Assembly (NCBI GenBank): GCA_036250195.1
Contig: JAVHZZ010000003.1
Location: 336,030,875 to 336,094,874, forward strand
Source of the DNA: Mixophyes australis
Taxonomy: Eukaryota > Chordata > Amphibia > Anura > Limnodynastidae
Reading direction: 5' to 3'
Length of the DNA stretch: 64,000 nt
In this document: positions 11,123-20,484 of the stretch, piece after piece
Numbering within the stretch: position 1 is the stretch's first letter
How the letters are laid out: the number at the start of each line of letters is the position of its first letter
Position numbers and translations under genes: made by a program
The notes under the pieces: generated by a model
The model's input: the letters and a program-made list of their open reading frames with translations, nothing else
Told to the model about the DNA's origin: nothing
The model's database searches: none

Positions 11123-11749
11123 AGTCATAAATAAAGAAACAGACGCATAATGTAACAGAGATTCAACGCAAGTCTACGTGGCAAATGGATTTTAGGTCTC
11201 TGTAGTCCTTAAAACCGAGTCAAAATTCTGGAAAGCTATACAGTTAAATGCAGTTTAGCCGTGAAGTATGGAGGCAGGTGTGTGTGTGTGTGTGAGGGTG
11301 GGGGGGACTCCTCTATGTCCTATTCAGCATTTAACTTACAATAAAGAAATATCTGCAGTAAGTGCTACTGTTGGTCTTTGTTATTACCTCTGACTAAGCC
11401 TGACTTTGCACCATACATACCTGTTCTTGTTTGCCTGGAGCGGTCCTCTCCCTTTTAACCACACTTCTGGAATACTAGATTGCACACAGCAGATAAATGA
11501 ATGTTGGCTAAAATGATGTACAGTTAAATATTGGTCTACCACCCAATCAAAAAAAATTAATCCTTGAGATAGGTGCCTTTAATTATACCCCAAATTCTCT
11601 ACAAAAGTAGAAATTAATAAACATGAAAAATCATCAGCAATGATTGGTCATGGTAAAACGCAACAAAGCCACTTAAAAATATGGAGGTTTTATGGTTCTC
11701 CTCTTCACAAGTGGTGCAATCACGATGGCATCAACCTAGGTATCATTCT
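11123..11749. other. Short (GT)n tract, otherwise nothing
   Basis: A short GT run lies at about 11278-11295, followed by a G-rich patch. No gene or transposon end is recognised. Confidence 0.45.
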
Positions 11750-12309
11750 TGTCACAACTAGTGTTGACATTACTTGGAGGAAGGTGCGGAATCTAATGTG
11801 CCTCTGGTATTCACCAGGGACCCGGCAAGGAGGTATGGACTTAGCCGCAGGAGACACGCAGGCCGCGGTCCTTCTCCAAGTCAGATAGCGAGGAACGAGC
11901 AGAGAGTGGTCAGACAAGCCGGGTCAGTAACGGTACTGGCAATCAAGGTACACAAGAAGTATCCAGAGGAATAGTAAGACAAGCCGGGTCGGTAACAGTC
12001 TGGCAATGCGGTACAATAGGGAAAGACAAAAGGGGTAGTCAAACGGTCCGGGTATAAAGGGCACCGGCAGGCAGAAGAGTCAAGACAAGGCTAAAGATAC
12101 TGGAACGCTGAAGGCAGGAATAGACCTAATACTCTGGCACTGGGAGACAGAGAGGATATGCCTTATAAAGGCTGAGCAGCCAATAGAGAGAGAGTGGGGC
12201 GCCGCCGGAGGTTGAGAGATGGCCGGGCAGCCGGAAGTGCTGCGTCTGGTTGCCTGGCAAGACAGAGCAGGCAGTCGCCCCGGAGAGACCGCGGGACGGT
12301 GCCTGACAG
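11750..12309 (-). mobile_element. Solo LTR 2, Ty3/Gypsy-like
   Basis: Read on the minus strand it begins TGTCAGGCACCGTCCCG at 12309 and ends GTTGTGACA at 11750, a TG...CA structure of 560 bp. A TATA-like CTTTATAAGG lies near 12160-12170. The 3' part contains tagattccgcacct, shared with LTR 1. Flanking pentamers are attct (left) and gttct (right), a target duplication with one change. It has tandem-like GACCCGGCTTG segments. No internal retroelement coding is present. Confidence 0.7.
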
Positions 12310-12555
12310 TTCTTCTGGTCATTATGTCTCCAGTATTCACCCTAAGGACTACTGCAAAATGAACGCTTTCAGAGCGGATGAAAACAACATAGTTTGAATT
12401 AGCCTATAATGTCACTATATGCTTTCAAGTGCCATAAACATCAGATAGCCACCGTTAAATGTATCTGTCGCCTGAACTGTGGAGGCAGCCATTTTGTGTG
12501 GGTTTAACCAACATTTGTGAGAATGCAGCATATTAATTCACTTGAAACCAGGTCA
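12310..12555. other. Spacer
   Basis: Short unannotated sequence between LTR 2 and SINE copy B. Confidence 0.4.
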
Positions 12556-12788
12556 TTTTTATTTATTTGTATAGCGCCTATATCCCTACCACACAATCAA
12601 ACTCATATATTCGGGTCCTTCTTGTCTGAAGATATTAACCAACCAGTACGTTTTTGGACTGTGTGGGAGAAAACCCATGTAAGCACAAGGAGTGCATAAA
12701 AATTCCATACAGATAGTGCCTTGGATTTAATTGAAGACATGGCCCCAGCACTGAGGCAGCAATGCTAACCAATGTGCCACCATGCTGC
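12556..12788 (-). repeat. tRNA-derived SINE, copy B (old)
   Basis: A diverged, near full-length copy. On the minus strand the tRNA-like head is at 12788-12730, the V-SINE-like centre at 12730-12620, and the tail with GGCGCTATACAAATAAAT ends near 12556. It abuts solo LTR 3. Confidence 0.7.
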
Positions 12789-13546
12789 TGTTAGGAACCC
12801 CTCCAGCCGGCACAACACAACCCGGAGTCTACTCTGCCAATCAGGTGTTCACTGGAGTCCCTGATGGTGGGGACAGACTGGGCTGCAGACTGACAGAGGG
12901 TCGTGAAGTGTGTACCGGCTGGGGAGAACCCAGGCAAACGGAGTGAAGTCCAAGCAGAGATCAAGGGCCGGCAGCAGATAGCAATTCCAATAAACAAGCT
13001 GAGGTCAAGGGTCACGAGCAGACAGGAAGGTCGGTAAACAAGCCAGAGGTCAAGGTCACGAGAAACATAGGCAGGGTCCAAATCCAGGCAAAGGGTCATA
13101 CACGGGTAATCAGCAGAATATTTAACGGACAGGAACAAGGCACAGAGCAGGTCAGCAGACTGGCAACAGAAGCTATAACCGGCAATGAGGCAGCAGACCT
13201 CATTGCCTTAAATACAGACATAGACCAATCAGGGCTTGCCCCTGGGGTATGCACATCTGCAGGCTAATTGCCTGCCATACAGACAGACCAATAAGAACCT
13301 GTCTCTAATACTGAACAGGTGCAGGCTACAACACACTAAATCAGCCCAGAGCTGAGGAACATAACTGCGCATGTGCCCGCTACGAGGCTGCCAGAGCGCA
13401 TAAGATTACCTTCGGTGTCCGGCTGTTGCCCTGGCAACGGTCGGCCCGAATCCCGGAGGTGACGTCCCTGTCGTCATAGCGACGGCCGGGAGCCACAGTG
13501 AGTCGCGGCGGTGCCCGCGGCCGCCGCAACTGTCTAACAGCTGACA
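12789..13546 (-). mobile_element. Solo LTR 3, Ty3/Gypsy-like
   Basis: On the minus strand it starts TGTCAGCTGTTAGACAG and ends GGTTCCTAACA, with imperfect TG...CA ends. The 5' half is CpG-rich (ggcggccgcgggcaccgcc), then a TATA-like GTATTTAAGG near 13200-13210, then a pyrimidine-rich R/U5-like region. No target duplication is clear, so the right border could extend to 13579, where TAACA pairs with TGTTA at 12789. No internal coding. Confidence 0.6.
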
Positions 13547-13579
13547 GATAAAATATGTAGTCTGTCACATGACATAACA

Positions 13580-14575
13580 ACTCTAGCGTTTTACTGCTTC
13601 TACATGAACTCTACTTAATAAATCAATAAACAGGGCGCCCAGGTAACAGCAATGTATGTGACAGCATTTACACCCGTTTACATATATGTGTATAATTTTA
13701 ACCACAGCAAATTAATAATATAAAACTGCAGACCGAATATTAATGGAGAGTCCCATTTTCAGTTGCTGAAAGGGGTGGGGCTTTGCATTTAAAGGGTGGG
13801 ACATCATAAGTCTGCTGAGTTAATCGAGTGTAGTGTAGGCAGATTGGGCGTGGCCCAGCGTCTTCAATTCTGAAGTAAAAATTTTGGGATGTCTGGGTCA
13901 TTTTGAGTAGCATCGTTTAAACATTTAAACTATAGAATGGTGTAGGTACATAATAGTTCTAACCCTGCATTTTGAAATAAGTGGTTTCATATTTTTAAAA
14001 CCTTTAGAAAATATAATACAATATTATCCATTTAAAGAGACCCATTTATTGACTGTGTTATGATTCTATCATGTATTTTGTGCTTACTGGTCTATTTGCA
14101 TAGACAGACAAGAGCCAGCTGGTTTCCATTTGTTGCCAAATTTACTTTGCTATGTAGCATCAGGCTAGGGAAATTGAAAAGATTTTTAAAATATAAAATA
14201 CTACTTAGATTCCATAAATATAACAAAGACTGTGGGTAGGACTTTCTGGGATTCATCTAATTTTCCAAGACACTTGACAGCAACAGAAAGTGGGTATTTC
14301 AATTTAATCATAACTATGTCAAACTATGGGATTCAGAATAGACTTTTCCAAATGTATTATGAATCCCAGATTGTGAAGCTGTCTGATGGCAAACATTCAG
14401 TCTTCAATCAACATGTAGCATGACCGAGTTTAGAATTCAACATTTAAAGAAGCACTAGAACTATTTTAAGAGGCAGAAGAGGACCCAAAGTCATTTTAAA
14501 ATAGATTAAACATATATTTACTTCATGATACAAATGTATTTGTATGGGTAAGCAATCAAATCCATTAAAAACAAT
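13580..14575. other. No recognised feature
   Basis: AT-rich unique-looking sequence, no gene seen. Confidence 0.45.
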
Positions 14576-14700
14576 GGCATACCTCCTAAATGTCCCAATT
14601 CGTGGACCTTACACTGAAGTAGGCGGAGTTTCATTCCAAGGCGGACGTCACTAGTAAGGTTTTGGGAGGCTGGGGGCATGTCAATTTTTCCCAATTTTAT
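14576..14700. repeat. Interspersed repeat fragment
   Basis: The stretch catacctcctaaatgtcccaa followed by a GC-richer part resembles ends of the dispersed family at 36806 and 39216. Only a piece is present. Confidence 0.35.
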
Positions 14701-14708
14701 CAAGCCTA

Positions 14709-14882
14709 AGGGCTAGATTTACTAAACTGCAGGATTGAAACAGAATCTGATTGGTTGTTACAGGCAACATCTCCACTATCTGTCATTTTGTAGAATGTGC
14801 TAAATAAATTATAACAAATCTGATTGGTTGCTATAGGCAACATCTCCACCTTTTCAAATCCGCAGATTAGCAAATATACCCC
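14709..14882 (+). mobile_element. TTTACTAAAC-type MITE
   Basis: It begins gggctagatttactaaactg and ends cagattagcaaatatacccc. The two arms are imperfect inverted copies carrying aatctgattggttg and caacatctccac. The left arm is shortened compared with the copies at 8434 and 36452. Flanked by TA-like bases. Confidence 0.75.
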
Positions 14883-15823
14883 TAAATGTTGGGAGGAATT
14901 AAACCAATTCTATATGACTATCTCAATGGTAGCCGTCATAAAGAAATGTTTTATACCTCAATGAGTATAATCGATTTGTACTCTGCTCTTACCTCCATAG
15001 TTTTGGACAATATTGAGCAGAAATTAAAGGCATCTTCCATCTTTGGATGGGTCTTAATGTATTTTGCTTGTACATGCCCTCTTGCAACTACGACTAAATG
15101 CATTGACTTATTTTTTTGTCTTTCTCCTGTGATTTTCAGATATGTTTTGCTATTGCCTAGCAGTGTTGCTCATCTTTGTCACCCTGGATACTACACAGCA
15201 CTTCTGTATTAAATACAATTAGATGTAGCTTTATGTCTTATGCAAGGGCAACGAAAAAAACAAACAAAAAAAAAAACCACTCTACAGCATGATATAAATT
15301 AACGTCTAAAAACACAAACAAAAAAGAAAAAACCGCTTAGTAAAAGTTGCATGTGGGCATATACAAGTCCGATTAAGGTAAGCTGGATGCTATATAAATA
15401 TTTGTGGGTGACTGGCCTATTAGCAAGTGTCCTTCTTCTAACAGGTAAATATTGAGCAGTCAGTAGGGAGCACAATCAGCAATGGTGTCTGGATCTGTGG
15501 ACTACAACTATCATATTCAAAAACCAGTTTGTTTCCCTTTAGATGTTACAGCTTATGCACTGTTCTTGTCATTGCAGTGGGTTAAGATTTGGGGCACCTA
15601 ATATAATCTTATATGTGGAGCAAAATAGACAACGAAATGTCTATTGTAGTTTATAACAATTTACAACTGTGAAAATAAAACCTGTGACAATTATAAATAA
15701 TGGTGCATAAGTAACCATGTAAAAAAAAAAAAAAAAAAAAGTTGCTTTAAACCATGTTAACCAATCAGATTGCCCCATTATTCCAGTACAGGTAAAATGA
15801 AAACAAAGATCTGATTTGTTGCT
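14883..15823. other. No gene; poly(A) tract
   Basis: AT-rich sequence with A-rich runs at about 15254-15277 and a 20-base A run at 15721-15740. Open frames here show no domains. Confidence 0.45.
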
Positions 15824-16162
15824 GGGCAGCATGGTGGCTAAGTGGTTAGCACTTCTGCCTTACAGCACTGGGGTCATGAGTTCAATTCCCGACCATGGCC
15901 TGATCTGTGTGGAGTTTGTATGTTCTCCCCGTGTTTGCGTGGGTTTCCTCCGGGTGCTCCGGTTTCCTCCCACACTCCAAAAACATACTAGTAGGTTAAT
16001 TGGCTGCTAACAAATTGACCCTAGTCTCTCCCTCTGTCTGTGTGTCTGTCTGTGTTAGGGAATTTAGACTGTAAGCTCCAATGGGGCAGGGACTGATGTG
16101 AGCGAGTTCTCTGCACAGTGCTGCGGAATTACTGGCGCTATATAAATGATAATAATAATAAT
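15824..16162 (+). mobile_element. tRNA-derived SINE, copy C (full length)
   Basis: The best complete plus-strand copy. The head gggcagcatggtggctaagt contains an A-box (TGGCTAAGTGG), and the B-box-like gagttcaattcc follows at about 15878. The central domain has tgtttgcgtgggtttcctcc. The tail runs from gtaagctccaatggggcagg to ggcgctatataaatga and ends in (AAT)n. The tail resembles the 3' end of L2 LINEs, suggesting L2 machinery mobilised it. RNA polymerase III would start from the internal boxes. Confidence 0.9.
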
Positions 16163-17560
16163 GGATTACATCAATTTTTTTTGCAATTAGCATGCACCAG
16201 TTTTCATTTGATGTGTCCCTTCTATCTTATTTTAATGCCTTGACTAGCGTCATCCAGCTTTACAGACTATTGAAATGCTATTCCAACCACACTGCCTTTA
16301 TATATGGTTATATGGTTTAATGTATTGTTTTGCCCATAAATGTGCCCAAATTATGCACAGATACATACGCTTCTATACCAGTAATTAGTATAATCAAGGG
16401 GAGAAGGTAAACTCGGGAAAGTGCTTACGGTACTTATGAGCTATAATTATATTTCTAGTTAGCTGCCGTGATTGCATTATTTACATAATGTGTGTATATA
16501 CAATTACATTTTATTACTAGAAGATTGAAGCACAAGTATTCAAATCTGGTATATCCTGCCTGCAATTGTAAGTGTCTAATTATATCAGTGCTCAATGCAT
16601 TAGCATTGTTTGTACCAATGGATATTTATATGGATGTAGCAACTTTCTGTGATTTGAGGTAAGTTCATGGTGTACTGTGCCATTAGGCAAACCACATGGA
16701 GTCTTGAATTGCTCGGAAAGCCAGCAGTCGCAGACAGCAATTAACACAACGACTGTACAGCAATATCTGTCCTTGAATGACGTTTTGATTTTTTGTGCGT
16801 AGAACAACCTATTCCGATAGTCAACACATAGTAAGCTTTGATGTAAGATGTTTTCTTAAAACACAATAGAAACCAGCAGTTACATTGTTAACGTTTAGCT
16901 TTGTGCAAACACATATGAAGAATATGTAAAAATGTAATTATAAGGGGACTTTATTAAAAACAGAGTTACAAAAAACAAACAGACGCACAGGCACTTACTA
17001 CATTACAATAATGCATAACAACCTCTATGTGCTGTGATTGTGGGCTGCGACACCGATATAAGGTGCTACATAAGATTAAATAAATTAAACAGGTGATTTC
17101 TGGATAACACAAGTCACCATTTAGTTTTGTAGCCAGAGATATCTGACTTTTAAACCATGTGCGGACCATTAAGGTAACAGATCTTTATGTATTGTAGGGG
17201 CTAAGTGAATGTGGGGTATAGGACTATGAATGTTTTACAATGACGTATTATTAATATGTTCAAATATATGTGTACTAGCGAGGAATGGAGTTATACGCCA
17301 CAAAACACCAAGATAAAACTTTATTTCAAATTATTTAAACCAATATATATAGATGAGTGAGTTTGAGACAAATCATGTTGTACGGCACATAGAGGCGCTA
17401 TTAAAATGTTGTGTATTGTGCAAGAGAGGTTTCACCCGCTCACAATGTGAGCGTGGGCCACTGAGTGGACACAGCCAGTCACGTGACTACAGCTGTTGAG
17501 TTAAAATAAACACGCTCTCCCTGTACATAAAACATGGGTCTTTCTAACAGCTCAAATCGT
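16163..17560. other. Spacer downstream of SLX4IP
   Basis: AT-rich with no recognised repeat family or gene. In human the neighbour on this side of SLX4IP is JAG1, in convergent orientation; I see no JAG1 coding sequence here or further left in the window. Confidence 0.45.
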
Positions 17561-17569
17561 TAAGAGAAC

Positions 17570-18052
17570 TCAAACCCTACAACTTATTTTATTTACATTT
17601 AAAAATCTTTAAGGTAGAGAGCATGATCAGATTAGTTTCCATTTTTCTACCCACTAAACATACAAATACAAACGTAAAGGACTCTTGATTATAATTCAAT
17701 ACTGTTTGATCCTTGGTGATGTTATCTCTCTGTGATAATATACTTGATGCTGAGCTGTCAGATGAAGTCATGGAACATCTAGATGACATCACTGGGATAT
17801 TACAGCACCACACACATGAAAGAAGAGCCAGAACGTACTTCTGCTGTGTACTAGGTGGAGTGAGAACGAGTACTAATCAAATCTTGGAAAGCAGAGGTTG
17901 AACTGAAGCCGTCTGAATACCTGGTGCACAGAGCTTGACAGATACATCAGATGTTCAACATTAGAAAAGTCTTCACCGTGGGGCAATTTTACATAAAGAA
18001 ATAACATTAATTCAATGTCTTAGAAAGTAGAGTTCATATATTTAGAAATTAA
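17570..18052 (-). other. slx4ip: SLX4IP 3' untranslated region
   Basis: The minus strand from the stop codon down to just past the AATAAA signal is AT-rich and non-coding, as expected for a 3'UTR of about 480 nt. The cleavage position is not visible and is set 10-20 nt after the signal. Confidence 0.65.
17588..17593 (-). promoter_or_regulatory. slx4ip: AATAAA polyadenylation signal of SLX4IP
   Basis: The canonical hexamer occurs on the minus strand about 460 nt after the SLX4IP stop codon. It is the first canonical hexamer I noticed downstream, so it is the likely 3' end signal. Confidence 0.65.
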
Positions 18053-19037
18053 TTAATGCAATTTTTTGGACCTCTGAAGCTTTAACTTCTTTGTCTGGCC
18101 CTCTGTAGGCCTTCTGCTATCTGTGCTGGTATTTCTCTCATCCGTAGGCCTTCTGCTATCTGCGCTGGTATTTCTCTCATCCGTAGGCCTTCTGCTATCT
18201 GCGCTGGTATTTCTCTCATCCGTAGGCCTTCTGCTATCTGCGCTGGTATTTCTCTCATCCGTAGGCCTTCTGCTATCTGCGCTGGTATTTCTCTCATCCG
18301 TAGGCCTTCTGCTATCTGCGCTGGTATTTCTCTCATCCGTAGGCCTTCTGCTATCTGCGCTGGTATTTCTCTCATCCGTAGGCCTTCTGCTATCTGTGCT
18401 GGTATTTCCCTCCGGTGTATTGGACAACATGCCCAGCTTGTTCTCACTAGTAACTGCCTCAACTCTGTTTGTCAGTCTTGTGCTTTCCATTATTTTGCTA
18501 CTTGTGACTGTGGAGAACTTCAGAATATTAAGGATCCTTAAAGCTAAAGGTATGTCCTCTACAGACCCTGCTGCCACCTTGTCAGTCTGGCTTAGATATG
18601 TATCGTCCCTCAAGTCTACTCTCTTACAGCTGAATGTATTTTTCCCTTCCGAGCTGTGTCGTCTCCTCTTCTGTTGCATAATACTTGTTCGGAGTGTTTG
18701 TTTTTGTTCTGGGGATGCTGACTGGCAGGTCCAGGAAAGAGCCTTGCTCGGATCCTCTGCCTGTAACAGTTCTGCAGACTGGAGCTTGTGCTGGCTTCTA
18801 GTACTGCATGGCTGGCTGTGATTAACATCATTTTCCACTTCGGCATCAGGAAGTGCCAAACTGTTCTGAGTAGTATTTATGCAATCCTTTGCTTGTTCCA
18901 CACTCCTACACTCTGGATTAGATTGCATATTACTCTTGTTTCCTTTGTCAGAGTCCGCTTGCCGAAGACGAGGGCACGCGTTACAGTCCCTGCCGAGTCC
19001 AGAGCTGGCATTCTTCACAGCTTTTGTCTTCTTCACT
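18053..19037 (-). CDS. slx4ip: SLX4IP terminal coding exon with 13-residue repeats
   Basis: A strong acceptor (tttttgaattacag) precedes the exon at 19037; its first base completes an ATA codon with the previous exon. It encodes about 327 residues and ends at TAA (18053-18055). It begins VKKTKAVKNASS, matching the VKRT-type segment of vertebrate SLX4IP, and contains TCQSASPEQKQ followed by QQKRRRHSS, which match the conserved SASP..KQ...QQKRR region I recall from human SLX4IP. SLX4IP binds the nuclease scaffold SLX4 in the nucleus and is linked to interstrand-crosslink repair and telomere recombination. The tail holds eight 13-residue units of RNTSADSRRPTDE type, then a basic end (KKLKLQRSKK). 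Human SLX4IP has about 408 residues; I do not recall this repeat there. Confidence 0.92.
18105..18416 (-). repeat. 39-bp coding minisatellite, 8 units, in SLX4IP
   Basis: Eight in-frame 39-bp units lie in the SLX4IP terminal exon. Six inner units are essentially identical at the DNA level and encode RNTSADSRRPTDE; the two outer units have Thr for Ala (NTSTDS) and altered ends. Identity at synonymous sites points to recent unequal exchange or slippage. Each unit has serines, threonines and the basic-directed RRPT, a possible kinase target (inference). Confidence 0.95.
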
Positions 19038-19775
19038 CTGTAATTCAAAAACAAGGCTAGTTCTTCTCTCTACTCTTGTAATTTATTAGGAGTTTAATAG
19101 GCTCGCAAAACATCTGTCCTGTAAAGTAACAAAGCTTCCATACATATATCACCATGACAAGAAACATTGTTTGCAGTGGGGGAATGGTATCATACTTTAT
19201 AATCTGATTTTCCCTCAACATGCAGGGATATACATATATACATATTTAGTCACTCTGCTATGGAGAAGTCCACATTGTACGGAGTAAATTTGTTACAGAT
19301 GTTAAGGTCAATATTGCATTCTAGGATCAGATTTCAGTAGAGACTGAATAAAATATTATAGCACAAATAGGGCTTTTTAAGGAATGCATCCCAAGGCACT
19401 TACTGATATTACTCAATACACTTTTAGCCAGTGCCACAATTTTTACCGTCTATGCAAGAACGGAGATAAAACCGCTAGAGGCCTAGAACGCAGTGTAATC
19501 AATCTACTTTATCAGGAGTGTTTGTCACATGCCAAACGTTTACACATCCTGAAAAAGGAGCTATGCAAATGAGCTGCGTCTAAACGTGATGGGGGAAAAC
19601 ATGACATCATCGGAGGACAGCTGTCCTAACTTTGTTTCTTGATGACACCGTGCAGCTTAGCAGCAATTCCATGTAGAGTTATCTGGCAAGCGTTGCTGTA
19701 ATGCCTTGGAATGGGAGGCCGAAATTCAGACATCACAATCACCTCATGATATCGTCACCTCAGAGGAGAACTCAC
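19038..19775 (-). other. slx4ip: SLX4IP intron, 738 bp
   Basis: Bounded by GTGAGT (minus strand, 19775 downward) and the acceptor CAG at 19040-19038. It joins phase-2 exon ends without a stop. A 46-base segment inside has exon-like borders but would introduce a stop (see rejected). Confidence 0.85.
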
Positions 19776-19882
19776 ATGTTTTTCAGTACAGCTTGCTTCT
19801 TCACAGCGGTGGATAATATGTTGTTTATTTCACTTTCTCTGTGCTCAGCAAAATACTCCGACGTTCCGCTGGAAGACTCTTT
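19776..19882 (-). CDS. slx4ip: SLX4IP exon, 107 bp
   Basis: The acceptor tgcaatttcatag precedes 19882 and the donor GTGAGT follows 19776. It encodes KESSSGTSEYFAEHRESE then INNILSTAVKKQAVLKN, with two bases left over to be completed by the terminal exon. The SEYFAE core corresponds to SDYFAE of human SLX4IP, directly upstream of the VK(R/K)T segment as expected. The phase is 0 at the start, matching the preceding exon. The plus strand also shows an open, splice-like frame over the same bases, but it matches nothing known. Confidence 0.92.
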
Positions 19883-20057
19883 CTATGAAATTGCAAAGAC
19901 AATAAAACGGTAATAAAAAAAGACATTACTTTGGAAACTGACCCAGGAAACTCTATATTACAAGATGAAAGTTCAGTTCTCTTTGTCTAAGGCCTACAGA
20001 TGTTGCTTGCTGCATTATTCAAATTGGAGAGGGATGGACGCTTTTCAAACCAGTCCT

Positions 20058-20236
20058 GGGGGTAAATGTATCAAGCTGAGAGTTTTCCGGGGGGGTTTGA
20101 AAAGTGGAGATGTTGTCTATAGCAACCAATCAGATTCTAGCTGTCATTTTGCAGACAATACTAAATAAATGATAGGTAGAATCTAATTGGTTTTTCAAAC
20201 CCACCGGAAAACTCTCAGCTTGATACACTTACCCCC
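20058..20236 (+). mobile_element. Chimeric MITE, GGGGGTAAATGTATCAAGC ends
   Basis: Left end gggggtaaatgtatcaagct and right end agcttgatacacttaccccc are inverted repeats of more than 20 bp with one mismatch. The centre (tttgaaaagtggagatgttg, caaccaatcagattctagct) is shared with the TTTACTAAAC-type MITEs, although the ends differ. The element is therefore a chimera or a sister family. Confidence 0.75.
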
Positions 20237-20281
20237 TGGTGTTAATAGCGTAATAAATGGCCCTGATGCGCTTGGGTTATA

Positions 20282-20484
20282 GGGGGGAATTCACCTGGCC
20301 GCGTTGCTCTCTAAAGAAACGCAGCTGCGCATCTATTATCGTTCATATGGTAATTTTAACATGGATTTCTAAAAATCAGCGTTAAAAATTAGCAAACTAA
20401 CGATAACAATGCCCACTATTACCGTAGTAATAGTGCGCAGGCCACGTTATTTTCGAGAATAACGCAACCAATTGAATTCCCCCC
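20282..20484. mobile_element. MITE, GGGGGGAATTCA ends, TSD ATA
   Basis: The ends ggggggaattcacctggccg and the complement of gcgttattct...caattgaattcccccc form an imperfect inverted repeat of about 25 bp. The same triplet ATA flanks both sides (20279-20281 and 20485-20487). A 3-bp duplication suits a Harbinger-like origin; the superfamily is inferred. Confidence 0.75.

Noticed and set aside
15824..15896. tRNA gene at SINE heads
   Set aside because: A- and B-box-like words are present, but no cloverleaf can be folded and the same head recurs in many SINE copies.
18105..18416. Regular short repeats as a possible CRISPR array
   Set aside because: The units are contiguous without spacers and lie in a vertebrate coding exon.
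18123..18821. 232-residue plus-strand frame with repeated hydrophobic LVFLSSVGLLLSA units
   Set aside because: It is the antisense of the SLX4IP terminal exon and its 39-bp repeat. The minus strand has the splice site and conserved segments.
19404..19449. 46-bp minus-strand segment with good splice borders (TVKIVALAKSVLSNI)
   Set aside because: Placed between the SLX4IP exons it gives an in-frame stop (ATA CGG TAA), whereas direct splicing keeps the frame. No family match.
19855..19911. Plus-strand exon-like segment encoding KYSDVPLEDSFYEIAK
   Set aside because: It has tempting borders, but it overlaps the minus-strand SLX4IP exon 19776-19882, which has matching phases and a family match.
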